DNA of 64,000 nt from Brachionus manjavacas (lineage: Eukaryota; Rotifera; Eurotatoria; Ploima; Brachionidae): contig JAHQIY010000005.1 in NCBI GenBank assembly GCA_019054805.1, positions 5,873,501 through 5,937,500 on the forward strand, read 5' to 3'. The notes under the pieces are model-generated. The model was not told where the DNA came from. It worked only from the letters and a program-made list of their open reading frames with translations, and made no database searches. Shown here in pieces: positions 29,990 through 44,144 of this stretch (its first letter is position 1; each line of letters starts with the position of its first letter). The position numbers were made by a program, and so were the translations under genes.

Positions 29990-31110
29990 AACAACTTTGA
30001 TAACAAAGTCAAGCGAACAGTAACATGGCTAAATAACCACAAATGGAACTATATTTTCGAAAGCATAACAAACACAAATCCGGAACGGAAATTTTGGCGA
30101 GCAATCAATACAAATAACGAAACGGAATTAAAATTTTTACCAAATTACGATAAATAAAAGAATGAAAAAGTAGAATTAGCGGACCACCTTCAAAACGTCT
30201 TTTCAAATTCACATTCACAAAATAAAAGCTCAAGCAATTTTTTTAAATACTACAAGTCAAAAAAATACAATCAACCTATTTATATGACAGAGTTGATGAG
30301 TTCAAACAAAAACAAAAATGTCAACAGGATACGACAAAATAAGTACCAAAACAATTAAGAATCTAAATCAAACGTGTCTTAACAGCATTTAAAAAATTTT
30401 TAACTCTTCTTTTACATTAGGACACGTTCCGTAGGCATAGATCAACTCAAAAAAAAATTGAAAAAGTAAAACAAGCAAAAATTTTAGGTATTAATTTCGA
30501 TCCCGGTCTTACTTCGAAACTCATTTCACCGAAACAATCAACAAATGTAATAATAAATTAAACTTGCTTAAAATACTAAGCTCAAAAAATTATGGGATCA
30601 AATCAAAAACACTAATTACAGTCTATAAGCAAACATTAAAATCAATAGTTCAATATTGTATGACCATATCATACCATATCATATAACTCGTGAAAAAATT
30701 AGAAAAAACTTCAAATTATTCAAAACAAAGCACTCAAAATTATTTTTAAAGTCAATCGGAATACAAGTAATAATATACTTCATGCAATCGCTAATATGTC
30801 GACAATAGAACAAAGGCTCAAAAAATTAACAACAAACTATCTAACTCGCTCAACCTTATAAGATGAAGATGTTGCATAAATCGTAAACGCATATAACAAC
30901 TATACAATTAAACAGATTAAATCGATACTAAAGCATCCCAATTAAACAATTTTTTTATTATTTTTAATCTTCAACTTTAATTTATGCTTTTAAAAAACTT
31001 TTTTTGATTAATTAAAAACTTTATAATTTGTAAATCTAGTAAATTATTTTTGCATAGCGCTTAATTTGCTGAAAGGGGAGCGTGCGATCTCCAAGCAGCC
31101 GGCCTTAAAG
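29990..31110 (+). pseudogene. Decayed LINE fragment, opposite strand
   Basis: Plus-strand frames with many stops contain KVKQAKILGINFDPGLTSKL, NKLNLLKILSSKNYGIKSK and TLITVYKQTLKSIVQYC, the post-RT part of a Jockey-superfamily ORF2. A GC-richer end follows (31071-31110: GAAAGGGGAGCGTGCGATCT...). Further upstream at 30060-30400 are weak ORF2-like stretches. It is much older than the neighbouring intact element. Confidence 0.7.
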
Positions 31111-31140
31111 GATATTTGTAAATAATTAAATATTTCATTT

Positions 31141-32900
31141 CTATGTAATAATTTTTCCTCAGATTTTCAAAATGCATTTTTTGCATATACTGCTGTTCAG
31201 GCACATCGACCATCTCGTACACCAATTCTTTACCTCATTTATATCCGATTTTAGGCTGGATTCATTCGTGTCCCCGACCGATCACCTTACTATCATCTGC
31301 ATACATTTCTAAATTATTTTTGATTTTGTTTGGAAGATCGTTAATGAAAATCACGAACAAAAGAGGCCCAAGGGCAGACCCTTGAGGCATCCCGCTGGTT
31401 ATTGCCCTCCATTTTGACTCATATTCTCCCATCACTACCCTCTGTCGCCTATATCTTAAAAAACTTGATCCACTCCAGTAGCCTTCCTTTTATACCGTAC
31501 GCATTCAGTTGAATTATTAATTTCCTGTGATATTAATTTCCTTATACTTTATTAGCTCCTAGTCTTTCTGACACCTTGTGCTGGCATTCTAATAAATTAG
31601 TTACGCAAGCCTTGTGGTGAACGAATCCTTGCTGCCAGCTCGATATCAGACTATTTCTATTTAAATGAGCCTTTATGCTGTCTCGGACTATTCCTTTCAG
31701 CACTTTGCAGCATACCGAAGTCAGTGAGACTGGCCTTTAGTTTGCTGCTTCCATTTTACTCCCTTCTTTAAAAGGTGGGCATATGTTTGCCTCTCTGCAT
31801 TTCTCCGGAATATCACCCTCCTCCAATGGCTTCTTGAAAATAATTTCAAGGACCTTAGCCTTCTTACCTGAGCAGCTGCTCAATCCTATTTGCGTGACTC
31901 CATCCGCACCTGCCGTTTTTTCACAATCTAGATTCTGTAGTCTGTCTTTTAGTCCTTCTTGTGAAAAATGCCTTCGCTGTTACATATGCTCTCAGTTCTG
32001 TTCTCAAATTCCTGCTCATCCTCCTCATCCACTGAAAAAACTGACTCGAATTGTGCATTCAATATTTCTGTAATTTCCTTCATGTCCGTTGTGTTGATGC
32101 CGTCTTGTCTGTTCAAGGCGCCAATCCTTTCACTGACCCGATGATTGCTCTTCATGTACCCATATTATGCCTTGGGATTTTCAGCGTAACTGGTAGCTAA
32201 ACTAATCTCACAGTCTGATATGCACTTGTTCATCCTTTGCTTGACTTTTTTGCACTGTTCTCTAAGCTCCTCGAGTAGCATAAGATCCTTTTTTCCGCCG
32301 TTCACGAATCTACACCACCCGGACTCTTTTTCTCTCATCATTGATTTCAACTCCTTACTTAGCCATGGAGGGCAAATTTTTTATTTGTTGACACTTGTCA
32401 CACGCCTCTTTGTGTTTACCGATGAAAATACTGTAGCATACACTAATTTCTTTGCCTGCAAATAAATCTTCCCAATCGATGCCATTGAAATATGTGTTTA
32501 TTCCATTAATATCTCCTTAATTGTAGTTTAGCCTCGACTTCATAAACTTGTGTCCAAATCTCTTTGCCCTTTCGCTTGTCTTGTAGATCCAACTCATAGT
32601 GAGATGCCCGTGCTCCTTGCCCCCAAAAATGCTCCCCGGTTTCAAATACATCACCCTCTGCTGCGTCTCCGTTATTATCAGGTCCAGCATATTTGTCAGT
32701 CTGGTAGCTTCTTGTTGGAAAGTTTGGAAATGCACATGCTGTGTTAGAAAACATTCATCTAAACAATTTAAAAAATCAGCGGAGCTCTCTGTCTCTGTAA
32801 TGATAAATGGGTCTAGATTTTCATTCCAATCCAGCTCAGTGTAATTGAAATCTCCGGCAATCAAGAGGCTTTTGTAAATCTCCCTAAATAAACCCATTTA
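31141..32900 (-). pseudogene. CR1/L2-like LINE, 5' portion (endonuclease to RT)
   Basis: Minus-strand frames with shifts and stops. The endonuclease part, 32897-32517, has LLIAGDFNYTELDWN and LDLIITE. A linker follows (KSNHRVSERIGALNRQDG, ILNAQFESVFS). The RT has GMPQGSALGPLLFVIFINDL, MYADDSKV and DINEVKNWCTRWSM, ending near 31150 at MHFENLRKNYYIEM. The next expected residues are found at 25345-24566, so this is the other half of that element. It is markedly less AT-rich than neighbouring DNA. Confidence 0.85.
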
Positions 32901-33189
32901 TATTTATACACGGACTAAAAAACTTAGAAACACACTAGCATTTTATCTTTGAAATTAATTCTTAGAAAAAAGAATTTCTTTTATTTTTTGGTAAAAATGT
33001 TTTGCAATTTTCATTTTTACATATGAGTGAATTAAATTTCACATTTCATTACCAAGTTGTTTAATTTTTATAAAAAAATACTCACTTAAATTTAATCAAT
33101 TATTTTTATGTGAGCTGAATCTAAAAAAAAAAGATTTTTTAATTTCTCTCTGAAAATTTAAAATTTTACAATTTTTTAATTTTTAGAAA

Positions 33190-34209
33190 ATGACGGCTAA
33201 ATCATTTATTGATTATTACGAACAAAATCAATCCTCGGAATTTTCGTTTGAATATTTCCGAACAGAAATTTTTCTTCTAATTTCTCCAAAAAATAAAATG
33301 AAGCTAAATACAAATACTGACAAAAATACTTTGGTAGCTCTTTTGAGTGATGCGGTTGTTTCAAACTTTGGATTTAATCCATATTTTTATAAGTTAGACT
33401 TCAAACGTGAAGAACTTGCAAAGCTGCACAATATTTTACTCAATTCTAAAAATTTGGTATTGAGCCAAAATCAAATTGTTCAGCTGATTTTTTTACTCCA
33501 CTTGAGCAAAGCAAACATTGATGACAAGAACGCTTGGAATTCATTTTTTCTTCATTTGGAAACTATAAATGTTATTGAGACAGATGAATTACTTCTAAAA
33601 AAAGAGCTGAATGGATTTTTTCAACAATTGAAAAATTGTAAAAAATTTACCGATAGAATTTTGGATGTGGCACAAGAAATATCTGGCATTGAGAAAATTG
33701 AGACTGATTTTAGTAATTTTGAAATAAATTTTATATCAAGTTTATTACCAGGATTGAATGGCTTCTCAGGAATAAATTCTATATACATAGATTTAAGTGA
33801 ACTTTCAAGAAAATACAGTGTACTGAAGGGTTCTCTTGATGAAGCTAAAGCTTTGAATGTTCTAAAGTTAGAATGCTTAAGATTATTTGTACACGAATCA
33901 TGTCATGTTTTGGTTCGTCAAGGCTTAAATGATTTAAATCTTTCTAGTCCAAAGCTTCCAAAAATTTTATCAAAGTCTAGTTTACCAGAGGCCGGCATTG
34001 TAGCTGAAGAAAAAATTTTTTCTCATCGAATCGACTGGATAACATCTATTATGATTTTTAATTATGATTATTGCATTGATTATTTAACTAAGCTTTTAAT
34101 CAACGAAGATGTTAATTTTGATTTTAAGATAGCAAATTGTGCGGTCGACACTAGAAAAATGTATCTAATGGCTATAGATTACAAAATACCAATGCCATGT
34201 TTTTATTAA
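33190..34209 (+). CDS. Orphan 339-residue protein with HExxH motif, putative metallopeptidase
   Basis: A single-exon frame from ATG 33190. I do not recognise a named family. The diagnostic stretch is RLFVHESCHVLVRQG: HESCH at 235-239 fits the HExxH zinc motif. Downstream, PEAGIVAEEKIF (266-277) offers Glu residues 28-35 positions later that could be the third zinc ligand (gluzincin pattern). No signal peptide or membrane helix is evident, so it is probably cytosolic. The region before it (1-170) is helical-looking and charged. TTTTTAATTTTTAG ends 3 nt upstream of the ATG, a splice-acceptor-like context fitting an upstream leader exon or spliced-leader trans-splicing. A fossil copy of residues about 258-286 lies at 35753-35841. 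Composition resembles neighbouring host genes, not the LINEs. Confidence 0.7.
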   Translation: MTAKSFIDYYEQNQSSEFSFEYFRTEIFLLISPKNKMKLNTNTDKNTLVALLSDAVVSNFGFNPYFYKLDFKREELAKLHNILLNSKNLVLSQNQIVQLIFLLHLSKANIDDKNAWNSFFLHLETINVIETDELLLKKELNGFFQQLKNCKKFTDRILDVAQEISGIEKIETDFSNFEINFISSLLPGLNGFSGINSIYIDLSELSRKYSVLKGSLDEAKALNVLKLECLRLFVHESCHVLVRQGLNDLNLSSPKLPKILSKSSLPEAGIVAEEKIFSHRIDWITSIMIFNYDYCIDYLTKLLINEDVNFDFKIANCAVDTRKMYLMAIDYKIPMPCFY

Positions 34210-35490
34210 TAGTGATCAATCTATTTTTTTATTAAAATGATTTCTTTTTTTTTTATTTAGAATTAAATAAATTATTTTTTAGATAAATTTTTCATTGATT
34301 TTTTTTTTATTTTATTTTAATTTATTTAATTCAGAAATAACGCCAGATTCGGCGATGAAAATAATCAAAAAGTTGTATATTAGGCAATTTAGATGACAAT
34401 TTTTTTATTAAAAGATTCAAAAGAGAAAATATTTGAAAACCGAATAAAATGGAAAAAATCATAGTTAACTAGTGATTCACGGTTAACTCGACCTCGTCGG
34501 GACTGAGTTAACCGTAACAAAGAAAAAAATAAAAAAAAAGCAAAATTTTTTTTTAAAGTTTTTCTTTATGGAATAAAGAGAAACTATGAAAAGTGATAAA
34601 AGAAAAATTGGAAAAATTTAATTTATTAAAAAAAAAGCAGTCATCTTCATTTGTATTTTTGCGGTAATCTCGAGATTTCTTTCCATATCTTCCAAATTAT
34701 CTAAAAACTTTTTAATCTTCATATTTTGATATTTTGCAAGTATGAACGCATTTTAAAAATATAATTGATCATTTTCAAACTATTATGTACTAAATTATTG
34801 GAGTTTAACGGATCAATTATTTTAATTATTAAGATCAAATATTTTTTTAATTTCGTCCCAAAAAATTTTTCATAATATAAAATGATTTTAAATATTGGGA
34901 TTTTAAAAAAGATACCTAAAAATTTGAAATCTCATTCCATTTAGATTAAGGTTAAATAATTGATCATTGAATATTAATTTTTCCAAATAACTGCATATAA
35001 ACCCAGCTTCCTTACAATAAGGCGAGTGAAAGTTACCATCCTATCTTAATAGAAATGAGCAATTTAATAAACGATTATTAAACCAATAAAAAGAGTAACT
35101 AATGAATGTAATAAATGAGTCCTTTAAATTGTTTACATTTTTAAACTTTTAATATTCGATTGAAATTCGATTGATATATATTTTGTTGATTATTTGAAGA
35201 TCAGTCCATGCTAAAAAAGTCTGTTTCATTAGATCTAGCTTTAATTCATTCTTTTAAAAGTCAAGATGCTTTAACTATTGAAATCTGTTCCGAAATTGTG
35301 ATTATGTAGTGATTATGTAATTTTCCAAAATACTTCGGATCACTCAAAATATTTAACAAAATTTAATTAAGAAAAGCAGGTTGGGTTCAAAAATGTTGGC
35401 TGACCGGTGGCTTGACCACGAGTCAGTCGTTTTTTTCAAATAAATAAAAATAGTTCGAAAGCTGCTGGAATGACGGAGAGCAGCTTGTAT
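34210..35490. other. Intergenic; retroposon-tail relic and a hairpin
   Basis: At 34310-34362, read on the minus strand, is the ATCGCC...GGCGTT module with an AT-rich tail. A hairpin lies at 34479-34515. The remainder is AT-rich with no coding frame. Confidence 0.5.
34479..34515. repeat. 11-bp perfect inverted repeat, 15-nt GC-richer loop
   Basis: ACGGTTAACTC (34479-34489) pairs with GAGTTAACCGT (34505-34515). The loop GACCTCGTCGGGACT is GC-rich for this window. It may be the subterminal end of a DNA transposon; unclassified. Confidence 0.8.
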
Positions 35491-35724
35491 TTATAAAGGT
35501 CCGCTGTAGTGCCAAGGCGTAGGCTCCATTGATGGTGTGATGCGCCTGGATGGCACGTACGAGACGTTTATTTCGTACACCGATCGCATCCAGTTAACCA
35601 GAAGTATGAGCGAAAGGAACCGATGCATATTGGCAGCCTCAGTGCTGTAGAATCGATACCATTTTGCTCTGACTCTTTTCCAGAGTCCGATCACCGCCCT
35701 GTTGTCGATGTAGAGCCTTAACAA
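35491..35724 (-). pseudogene. Relic of a retroelement RNase H-like domain
   Basis: A 77-residue minus-strand frame, GC-richer than its flanks, reads LRLYIDNRAVIGLWKRV ... INVSYVPSRRI. The DN-A-V...W core and the YVPSR end resemble the C-terminal half of RNase H domains in DIRS/Ngaro or other reverse-transcribing elements. No RT, integrase or recombinase lies nearby, so it is an isolated fragment. Family assignment is tentative. Confidence 0.35.
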
Positions 35725-35752
35725 GTTGTCGATGTAGATCTAACAAAATAAA

Positions 35753-35841
35753 TAATTTTAGCAAAGTCTAGTTTACCAGAGGCCGGCATTGAAGCTGAAG
35801 AAGCAATTTTTTCTCATCGAATCGACTGGATAACATCTTTA
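35753..35841 (+). pseudogene. Fossil fragment of the HExxH orphan gene
   Basis: Nearly the same as 33964-34053 of the orphan gene. The frame KSSLPEAGIEAEEAIFSHRI keeps the EAG..EE residues with a few changes and ends in TGA after ITSL. A TTTTAG acceptor-like word precedes it. It suggests an old paralogue or partial duplication of which only this conserved core survives. Confidence 0.85.
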
Positions 35842-35849
35842 TGAAATAT

Positions 35850-36960
35850 TTCAAAAAAATTTAAAATTAAAAAAATACTGTTGAAGTTACAGTACTGCTA
35901 CGATACCTTGAATTCACCATATTTTACGTAAATTATGGTAAATTCACGATATTTTACCATATTTACCGTAAAATATGGTAATCTAAAAAAGGGTGTTTTT
36001 CGTAAAATAACGATAATTATCGTGAAATACCGATAATTACTGTAAAATTCAGTGAAAAAAAATTTCTAAAATTTCTCGAAAAAACCGATTTTCATGAAAA
36101 AAATTTTTTTTTTTAATTTTTGAAAAAGGAAAACAAAAAAATTTTTTTTGACAAAAATTGACGTAAATTTCGGTAAATTCTTGTAAAAAAAGGTAAAAAA
36201 TGGTAAAAATTCAACAGAAAAGGAAAAATGGATTTTTTATTATTTCTTTAAATTTTTTTTCTAAACAAATTATGAAAATTAATATTTAAACATTATTTAA
36301 AAAATAAATTTTATTTTCTAGCTTTTTTTGCTTTTAAGCTGTTAGCTGTCTTGTCCCAAGCTTCTTTGAATGTTGATCCTTTTGGAATAAATTTTACAAG
36401 CCCAGCTTTTTAAAAAAATTTATGTCTAACTTTTGATTTCATTTAAAGCATATTATTTTACTTTTGATATTAAGCATTTCAAAAAACTTTGACAGTTGAA
36501 AAATGTAAGAAATATATAAATCATCTTAAACATGTAAAAAATATTAAAAAATTTTATTATTTTAATTTTTTAATAAAACATTTCTAGGTAGTTGAGATTG
36601 TAAGTGAAAGAAATGGTGACTGGTCAGATCATTAAATTCTGATTGACCAGCCACCATAAAACCATAAACCTACCTTATTGGTAGGTTTAGCTGTTAAAAT
36701 TTAAACAAGTAAACCTTCCATTGAACTCTAAAAACAGGGAGGAGAAGTAGAACGACATTACCAAAGAAGTTATTTATTATAAAATGGGTTTAGTTAATTT
36801 CTTTATTACAAATTTAAATTTAATTTAAAAATCTAGAAAAAATAAGTAAGATAATTGAAATGCAGTGGATCCTGAAAAGGTAAGTGGTTTTGTTCTAATA
36901 AAAATTTCTGTATTTGCAAGACTTCCAAATATGTTGATATTCAAAAATAATTAACAAAAA
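35850..36960. other. AT-rich stretch with many TTTACGTAAA/TTTACCGTAAA-type words
   Basis: Between about 35920 and 36230 the sequence is dense in variants of GTAAA(A/T)T(A)CGGTAAA on both strands, like a degraded tandem or foldback repeat. The rest carries no recognisable gene. Confidence 0.45.
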
Positions 36961-36969
36961 GTGAAATAC

Positions 36970-38056
36970 CTTTCATTTGGAATAATGCAAATGTTTTTTC
37001 TTTGTACAAAAATGGGTCTAGAATTGATCCAGGGAATTATCGCCCTGTTTCATTGACCAGTATTGTCTGTAAAATATTGGAAGGTGTAATTAAAGAAAAA
37101 ATGATGATCCATTTGTTACAGAACAATCTTTTATCAACCTCTCAGCATAGTTTCGTTCCAAAAAATTCATGCTCCATAAAATTTTAGAAATAATTGATCT
37201 TATCTCTAGCTTAAAATCGACTGGTAATCGGGTTGATATTGTACACCCTGATTTTTCCAAAGCCTTTGACAAAGTTTCACATCGACTGCTGCTTTATAAG
37301 TTATCAGCTAATGGATTTGAAGGAGAGATGTTAAATTTGGTAAGACATTTTTTAAGTGAAAGAAAACAATGAGTTGTCCTTGGTAGCGCATAATCGGAAT
37401 GGCTGGATGTTACCACAAGGCTCAGTGCTTGGGCCTCTATTATTTGTTATTTTTATAAACGATTTGTCTGAAGTTTTAAACAATAAAACAAAAGTATATG
37501 CTGAAGATATGAAAATAATTGCAGGGATCAACCAACTTTCTGATAATATTAAACTTAAAGATATATAAAGTTATGCATATTGAAAATAAAAATCATCATT
37601 TTAACTACACAGTTTTTAATGAACACGGAATAGAGTCATAAGGGAAAATAAAATTAGAGAAGAATAGAGTTTTGGGAATGATTGTAAAAAATTTAAAATT
37701 TTTGGATAGCAATGTATTTAAGTTACTTTATGCATCGTTGGTTAGACCTCTTATAGAATATGGGAGTTAGTGTTTGGAATCAATACTTGGAAAAAGATAA
37801 AAAGGAACTTGGAAAAGTACATTGTAGAGCAACTAAGATGATTCCAAACTTTAGAAACCTTGAGTACGAAGAAAGTTTGCGTAGGATTAAACTTACGTCA
37901 CTGAATATTAGAAGAATAAGAAGCGATTTAATGCAAATTTTTAAAATTGTCAATAATGTATCCAATGTTGAAATTACACTGAAAAAGTGCGATTTTTCAA
38001 AAAATTTTTTTCAGTTTCAAAGAAAAAATAATTTTAAGTTAATATTGCAAGCATGA
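36970..38056 (+). pseudogene. Decayed CR1-like LINE, RT region
   Basis: Plus-strand frames with shifts: IDPGNYRPVSLTSIVCKILE, HPDFSKAFDKVSHRLL, LPQGSVLGPLLFVIFINDL, KVYAEDMKI, SLVRPLIEYG, WNQYLEKDKKELGKVHCRAT, KMIPNFRNLEYEESLRRI. These are consecutive CR1/L2-type RT blocks. The catalytic YADD box reads YAED, so the first Asp is replaced and the enzyme would be dead even without the frameshifts. The endonuclease half is missing. Confidence 0.88.
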
Positions 38057-39377
38057 AAAACTTTGTTTTTTTTATGAATTTTGATTTTGAGTTTGTGATA
38101 TTATGATTAAAGATAATATTTGTTTGAAAAATATCTACGCTCTGTTTTTGCATATTTTATAAATTGAGTTTGCGTTAAAATGTATCAAATGAATGTCATC
38201 TATCACTAAAGTCAAAATTTATAAAGAAAAAAAATAAAGTTTTTCGGGTCTAGTAGGTTAGGTGAACAATGGTTCACCTGTTACTGGAACAATTCTTGTT
38301 CTCAAGTTTTATGAAATATCTGCTAATACTAAAATTTTTCACCTAATTTAAAAAAGCTAATGTAATGATAAAAAATAAGAAAGAAAAAATAATTACATAG
38401 AAAATTAAAAGTTGGGCGGAGCAGGTAAATTTTGCGAAATAGATGAATCTATGAACACCATGTTTTGAGTCTATTGATAAATGTTCAACGAGAAGTAAGT
38501 ATGATAAGTTTTTGAAATGATGGTCAGAAAAAAAAGGATAAAGAAAAAACTGCCTTACGAAATAAAAACATTAATGTTTTTAAAAATGATTGATTTATTA
38601 ATAAATTGTTTGTTTAAAATTCAAAAAGGTGCTTTAATTATTCCTTCAATTTTTTCGGTGTGGTTCGTGTTCGTGTAGTTCATTAACTTTTGTGCTCTTA
38701 TCAGTCAATAATCAGGAAAATCAAGGTAAATTTCAGGTCAAAATTTTATAAATTCTTAACAGAAGAAAAAAAATCTTAATCAATATTTTGAAATTTTCCA
38801 ATAAAAAATTTAACTTTGTTTGACTGTAATATACTTTAATTAATTAAAATATCATTTAAAGCTATAATTTAGATAACTTGATGTAAATTTTAAAATTAAT
38901 TTTTAAAGTTTTCAAATTAAGATGTTAAAAGATCAATAAAAAAAGAAAGATTTGTTTTTTTTAAATAAGAAAAATTTAAATAATAAACATTTTGTGTGTA
39001 ATTAAAAAACGAGTTTTACTACGAATTAGTGAATTATGGTAACTTTGCAGAACATTCAGCATTAACGGGAAAATAGTTAAATAAATTCTTTTTATTTAAC
39101 ATTTTGTTTAATAAATTTATTTCATAAATTTTGCATGTTAAAAATAGAGGTAAGCTGTGATAAACTTTGTATGTGTTAGAAAGATTAAATTATATGTAAG
39201 TCAAATGAGATCTTGTGATTAAATAACTTTCAGGAAAAAGATACTAATAAATTTAATCAATTTTTGCAATGGTAAATATTTCTCTTTATTATTTAAAAAT
39301 AAAAAATATTTATTAAAATTATTAATTTTTGCGACTACGAAATAATTTTCTTTTGTGATTTAGTTGATTCCTTTTAA
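38057..39377. other. Intergenic downstream of AMPK alpha 2, nothing recognised
   Basis: AT-rich, with a short imperfect inverted repeat GGTGAACAATGGTTCACC at 38260-38277. No coding frame. Confidence 0.5.
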
Positions 39378-41349
<1,972 letters not shown>

Positions 41350-41629
41350 TTTTAATTTTTAATTTTTAAATTTGAAAAATATTCAAATTTTTTTTTAAAT
41401 GATGTACTTTCTTGCTTTTGGTGAAATAACACTCATCATCGTAGTTTATTGTTTTGAGGGTTTTTTCGAATATTTTCTTAATATTAAGTTAAATTTATTT
41501 TGAACTTGCCATTTGAATTTTGCTGATGATTAATTAGACTGAGTTCAGTTTAATAAGTTAAACAATTAAATAGAAGTGAAAGCTGGCAACTAAATTTTGA
41601 ATAAAAATTGATTGTTTGAAAAAAAAAAG
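41350..41629. promoter_or_regulatory. Upstream region of AMPK alpha 2 up to the tRNA gene
   Basis: The 280-bp gap between the AMPK alpha 2 start and the 3' end of the tRNA-Tyr gene must hold its promoter. No core element can be named from the sequence. Confidence 0.3.
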
Positions 41630-41719
41630 TCCCGCGAAGCGGATTTGAACCACTGACCTAAGGATCGCTTTGCATTCTAACTCTACAGTCCTCCGCTCTG
41701 CCAACTGAGCTATCGCGGG
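41630..41719 (-). tRNA. tRNA-Tyr (GTA), 17-nt intron, copy 5
   Basis: 90 nt, the same mature sequence as the other copies. One intron base differs (the plus strand reads GCATTCTAAC instead of GCATTTTAAC). A run of A below 41630 is the Pol III terminator on the transcribed strand. Flanks are not shared with the palindrome copies. Confidence 0.97.
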
Positions 41720-44144
41720 CTTGAATAAAAGTTGAATAAAAGATAAAATTATTTTATTTCCTTTTTAAAATTTAGGATTTATCTCTGAGGAAAATTTAAT
41801 TTCAAAATCATTAAAAGAAAAATCGAATAAATGAATATAGAAAGCATATTTTATTTAATTTTCAATTTTTCAATTAAAAAAAAAGGATAAGAGCTAATTA
41901 AAGAAATTGGTATGGCGAAGATAGAAAAAAATGATGAATAAATTCGAGAGCTTTAAAATTCAGTAAAAATTTAACAAAATATTTTATTTATTGAACAATT
42001 AGAATTAATGAAATTAAAATTAAATAAATAAAATTTGCGAATATTTTTATGCTTATCTTTATGTTGCCTTTTTTACCTAAACTATTAACTCCTGTATAAA
42101 AAAATCTTCAAAATAAAGATACAGTTGAAAATAATAATGATAAAAATTTTATTTTAATTCAATTACAAAATATAATTCTAGAAAAAGAGAAAATTAAATT
42201 AAATAATTAATAAAAAAAGTTTTTATTTATAATAGTGTTTTTTTTTGAATATTTCCATAAAAAATTAGATTTTCCGATTTTTCGATAAAATTTTTTTAAT
42301 TAATTATTATTTAATTATTAATTGTTATTTTTTGATAAATTTTGTGTGTTTTACTATGAAAGGTAAATCCTTTAATTTTATCCAGATCAATTCGATTTTT
42401 TTTGGATATGGTGATTTTGGTCGAATTTTTGCCTTGTTTAATTTTAGATATTTTGCAAACTCTTTTAATATTCATAAATAAAGTTTTAATTATTGTAATT
42501 TTACGATATTTTTGGTTAAATTACATTATTTTACGTAATATAACGTAAATTTACTTAAATAATAGTCAAATCTTCGTAGCAAATCATTGCTGTAAATTGA
42601 TTGACTTAAATTTAATAAAATTAAAATTCAAACTTGTATATAAAGAAAAAGGACATAGGACAAAAATTAATATTTTTTAGTAATTTCTTTTAGATTACTA
42701 AAAAATCATGAGCGGATTCGATTTCATAATTAAATTAATTTTATAACCACTATTTCAGGAAATATTACGTTTAAAAATTTCAAAGAGTAAAGCTCTTTAT
42801 CTTGGACATTATTCAAGCAAGATACTTCAAATTATAACCAAAATATTGAAAAAATTTAAAAAAAAATCTTGTTATGATTTAAAATTGTCTTTTTTACTTT
42901 ATTTGAACCGGACAGTTTTTTTTAAAGGATGATTTGTTTGAGAATTATTAAAACTTTTAAAAATACCTAAAAAAAATAAACAATATCTCTATTTTTAATT
43001 TATTTTATGTTATTCAACATCCGAAATTACCAAAATATCCAAAGAATTAATTTTTTGGGACTCCTTTCCATGTTGTCCAATATTCTTAGACATTTTCACA
43101 CTTAACCGATAAAAAAAAGACCAAATCTATTTTATGAGCTTTAAGGAAAATTTTAGATTTTCTTTTATTTAGTAAAAACATTCAACTTATAGGAAGAAAA
43201 ATGATCAAATAATTGCATTAACTCCAGCTCAGAATTAGTCAAGAAAAGTTTTTTAATAAAAAACAAATGTAAAAAAATTTCCTTTCTTTTATCTTTTTTT
43301 TATGTTAAAAAAATCAGTAATTTCTTCTTTTTTTTTATACGTATTTAATCAAATTAAATTAGCTAAATGTAATTTTTTTTTATTCTTACCATTTTTATTC
43401 AAACAATTCAAAATTTTTTTTTTCTATTATTTATTTAAACCTTCACGGGGCTGAAAGGAAGGCTAAAAAGGCCATTCCGACCTGCCTGGGAATATTCCCA
43501 AACTATTTTTTAAATAAAAATAAAAATAGGAAGAAAAAGGTATATTGTATATGCTTAGTATATTTAAAATTAATTTGGAAATAGCAAAATTCATTCAGTT
43601 CTTTTTAAAAAAAGTAATATTTATGGCCTGATCATGTCACAATACTTCAAAAATATTCAAAAAAAATTTAATTCCTTATAAGATTTTTAAAATTTCTAGT
43701 TAATTGCCTAATAACTAAACTTTTTGTCAAAATATTTATAAATAAAACAAAGCAGATATTATGTGATTACTCGTGAATTAGGATTCTTGGAATTAACGAT
43801 TAGTATTTTAAAATATTAAGACCATCAAATTTTATTGCCGTGAAATAAATTTTTTTTTTAAATAATTGACAAAAAAACTAATTGACATCTCTCTAAATTG
43901 ATTGATAGTTTCTCTCTCTGCATTCTATTTTTTTTAATTTTCAGCATCGGAATTTTTTTACAATAAAGGATTTAATAGTATAGCTTAGTATAGCTATTCA
44001 TTTAAATTTTCAATTCTTTCCATTTAATTAAAATGGTTAAAAATTCATTTGTTCTTATAATAATTGAAGTTATAAAAAAAGTGTTTGTTAATAACTAAAA
44101 GTTTTTCATTTTCTGATAATTAAAAATATTATTTAACTTTTGCA
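41720..44144. other. Long AT-rich stretch; one LINE-type 3' end
   Basis: No gene seen. At 43428-43505, read on the minus strand, is a GC-richer module: GGGAATATTCCC palindrome, then GGCCTTTTTAGCC and TTTCAGCCCCGTGAAGG, followed by an (AATA)-type tail. It looks like a LINE or SINE 3' end without coding remains. ACGTAAATTTACGT-like words recur at 42510-42560. Confidence 0.45.
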
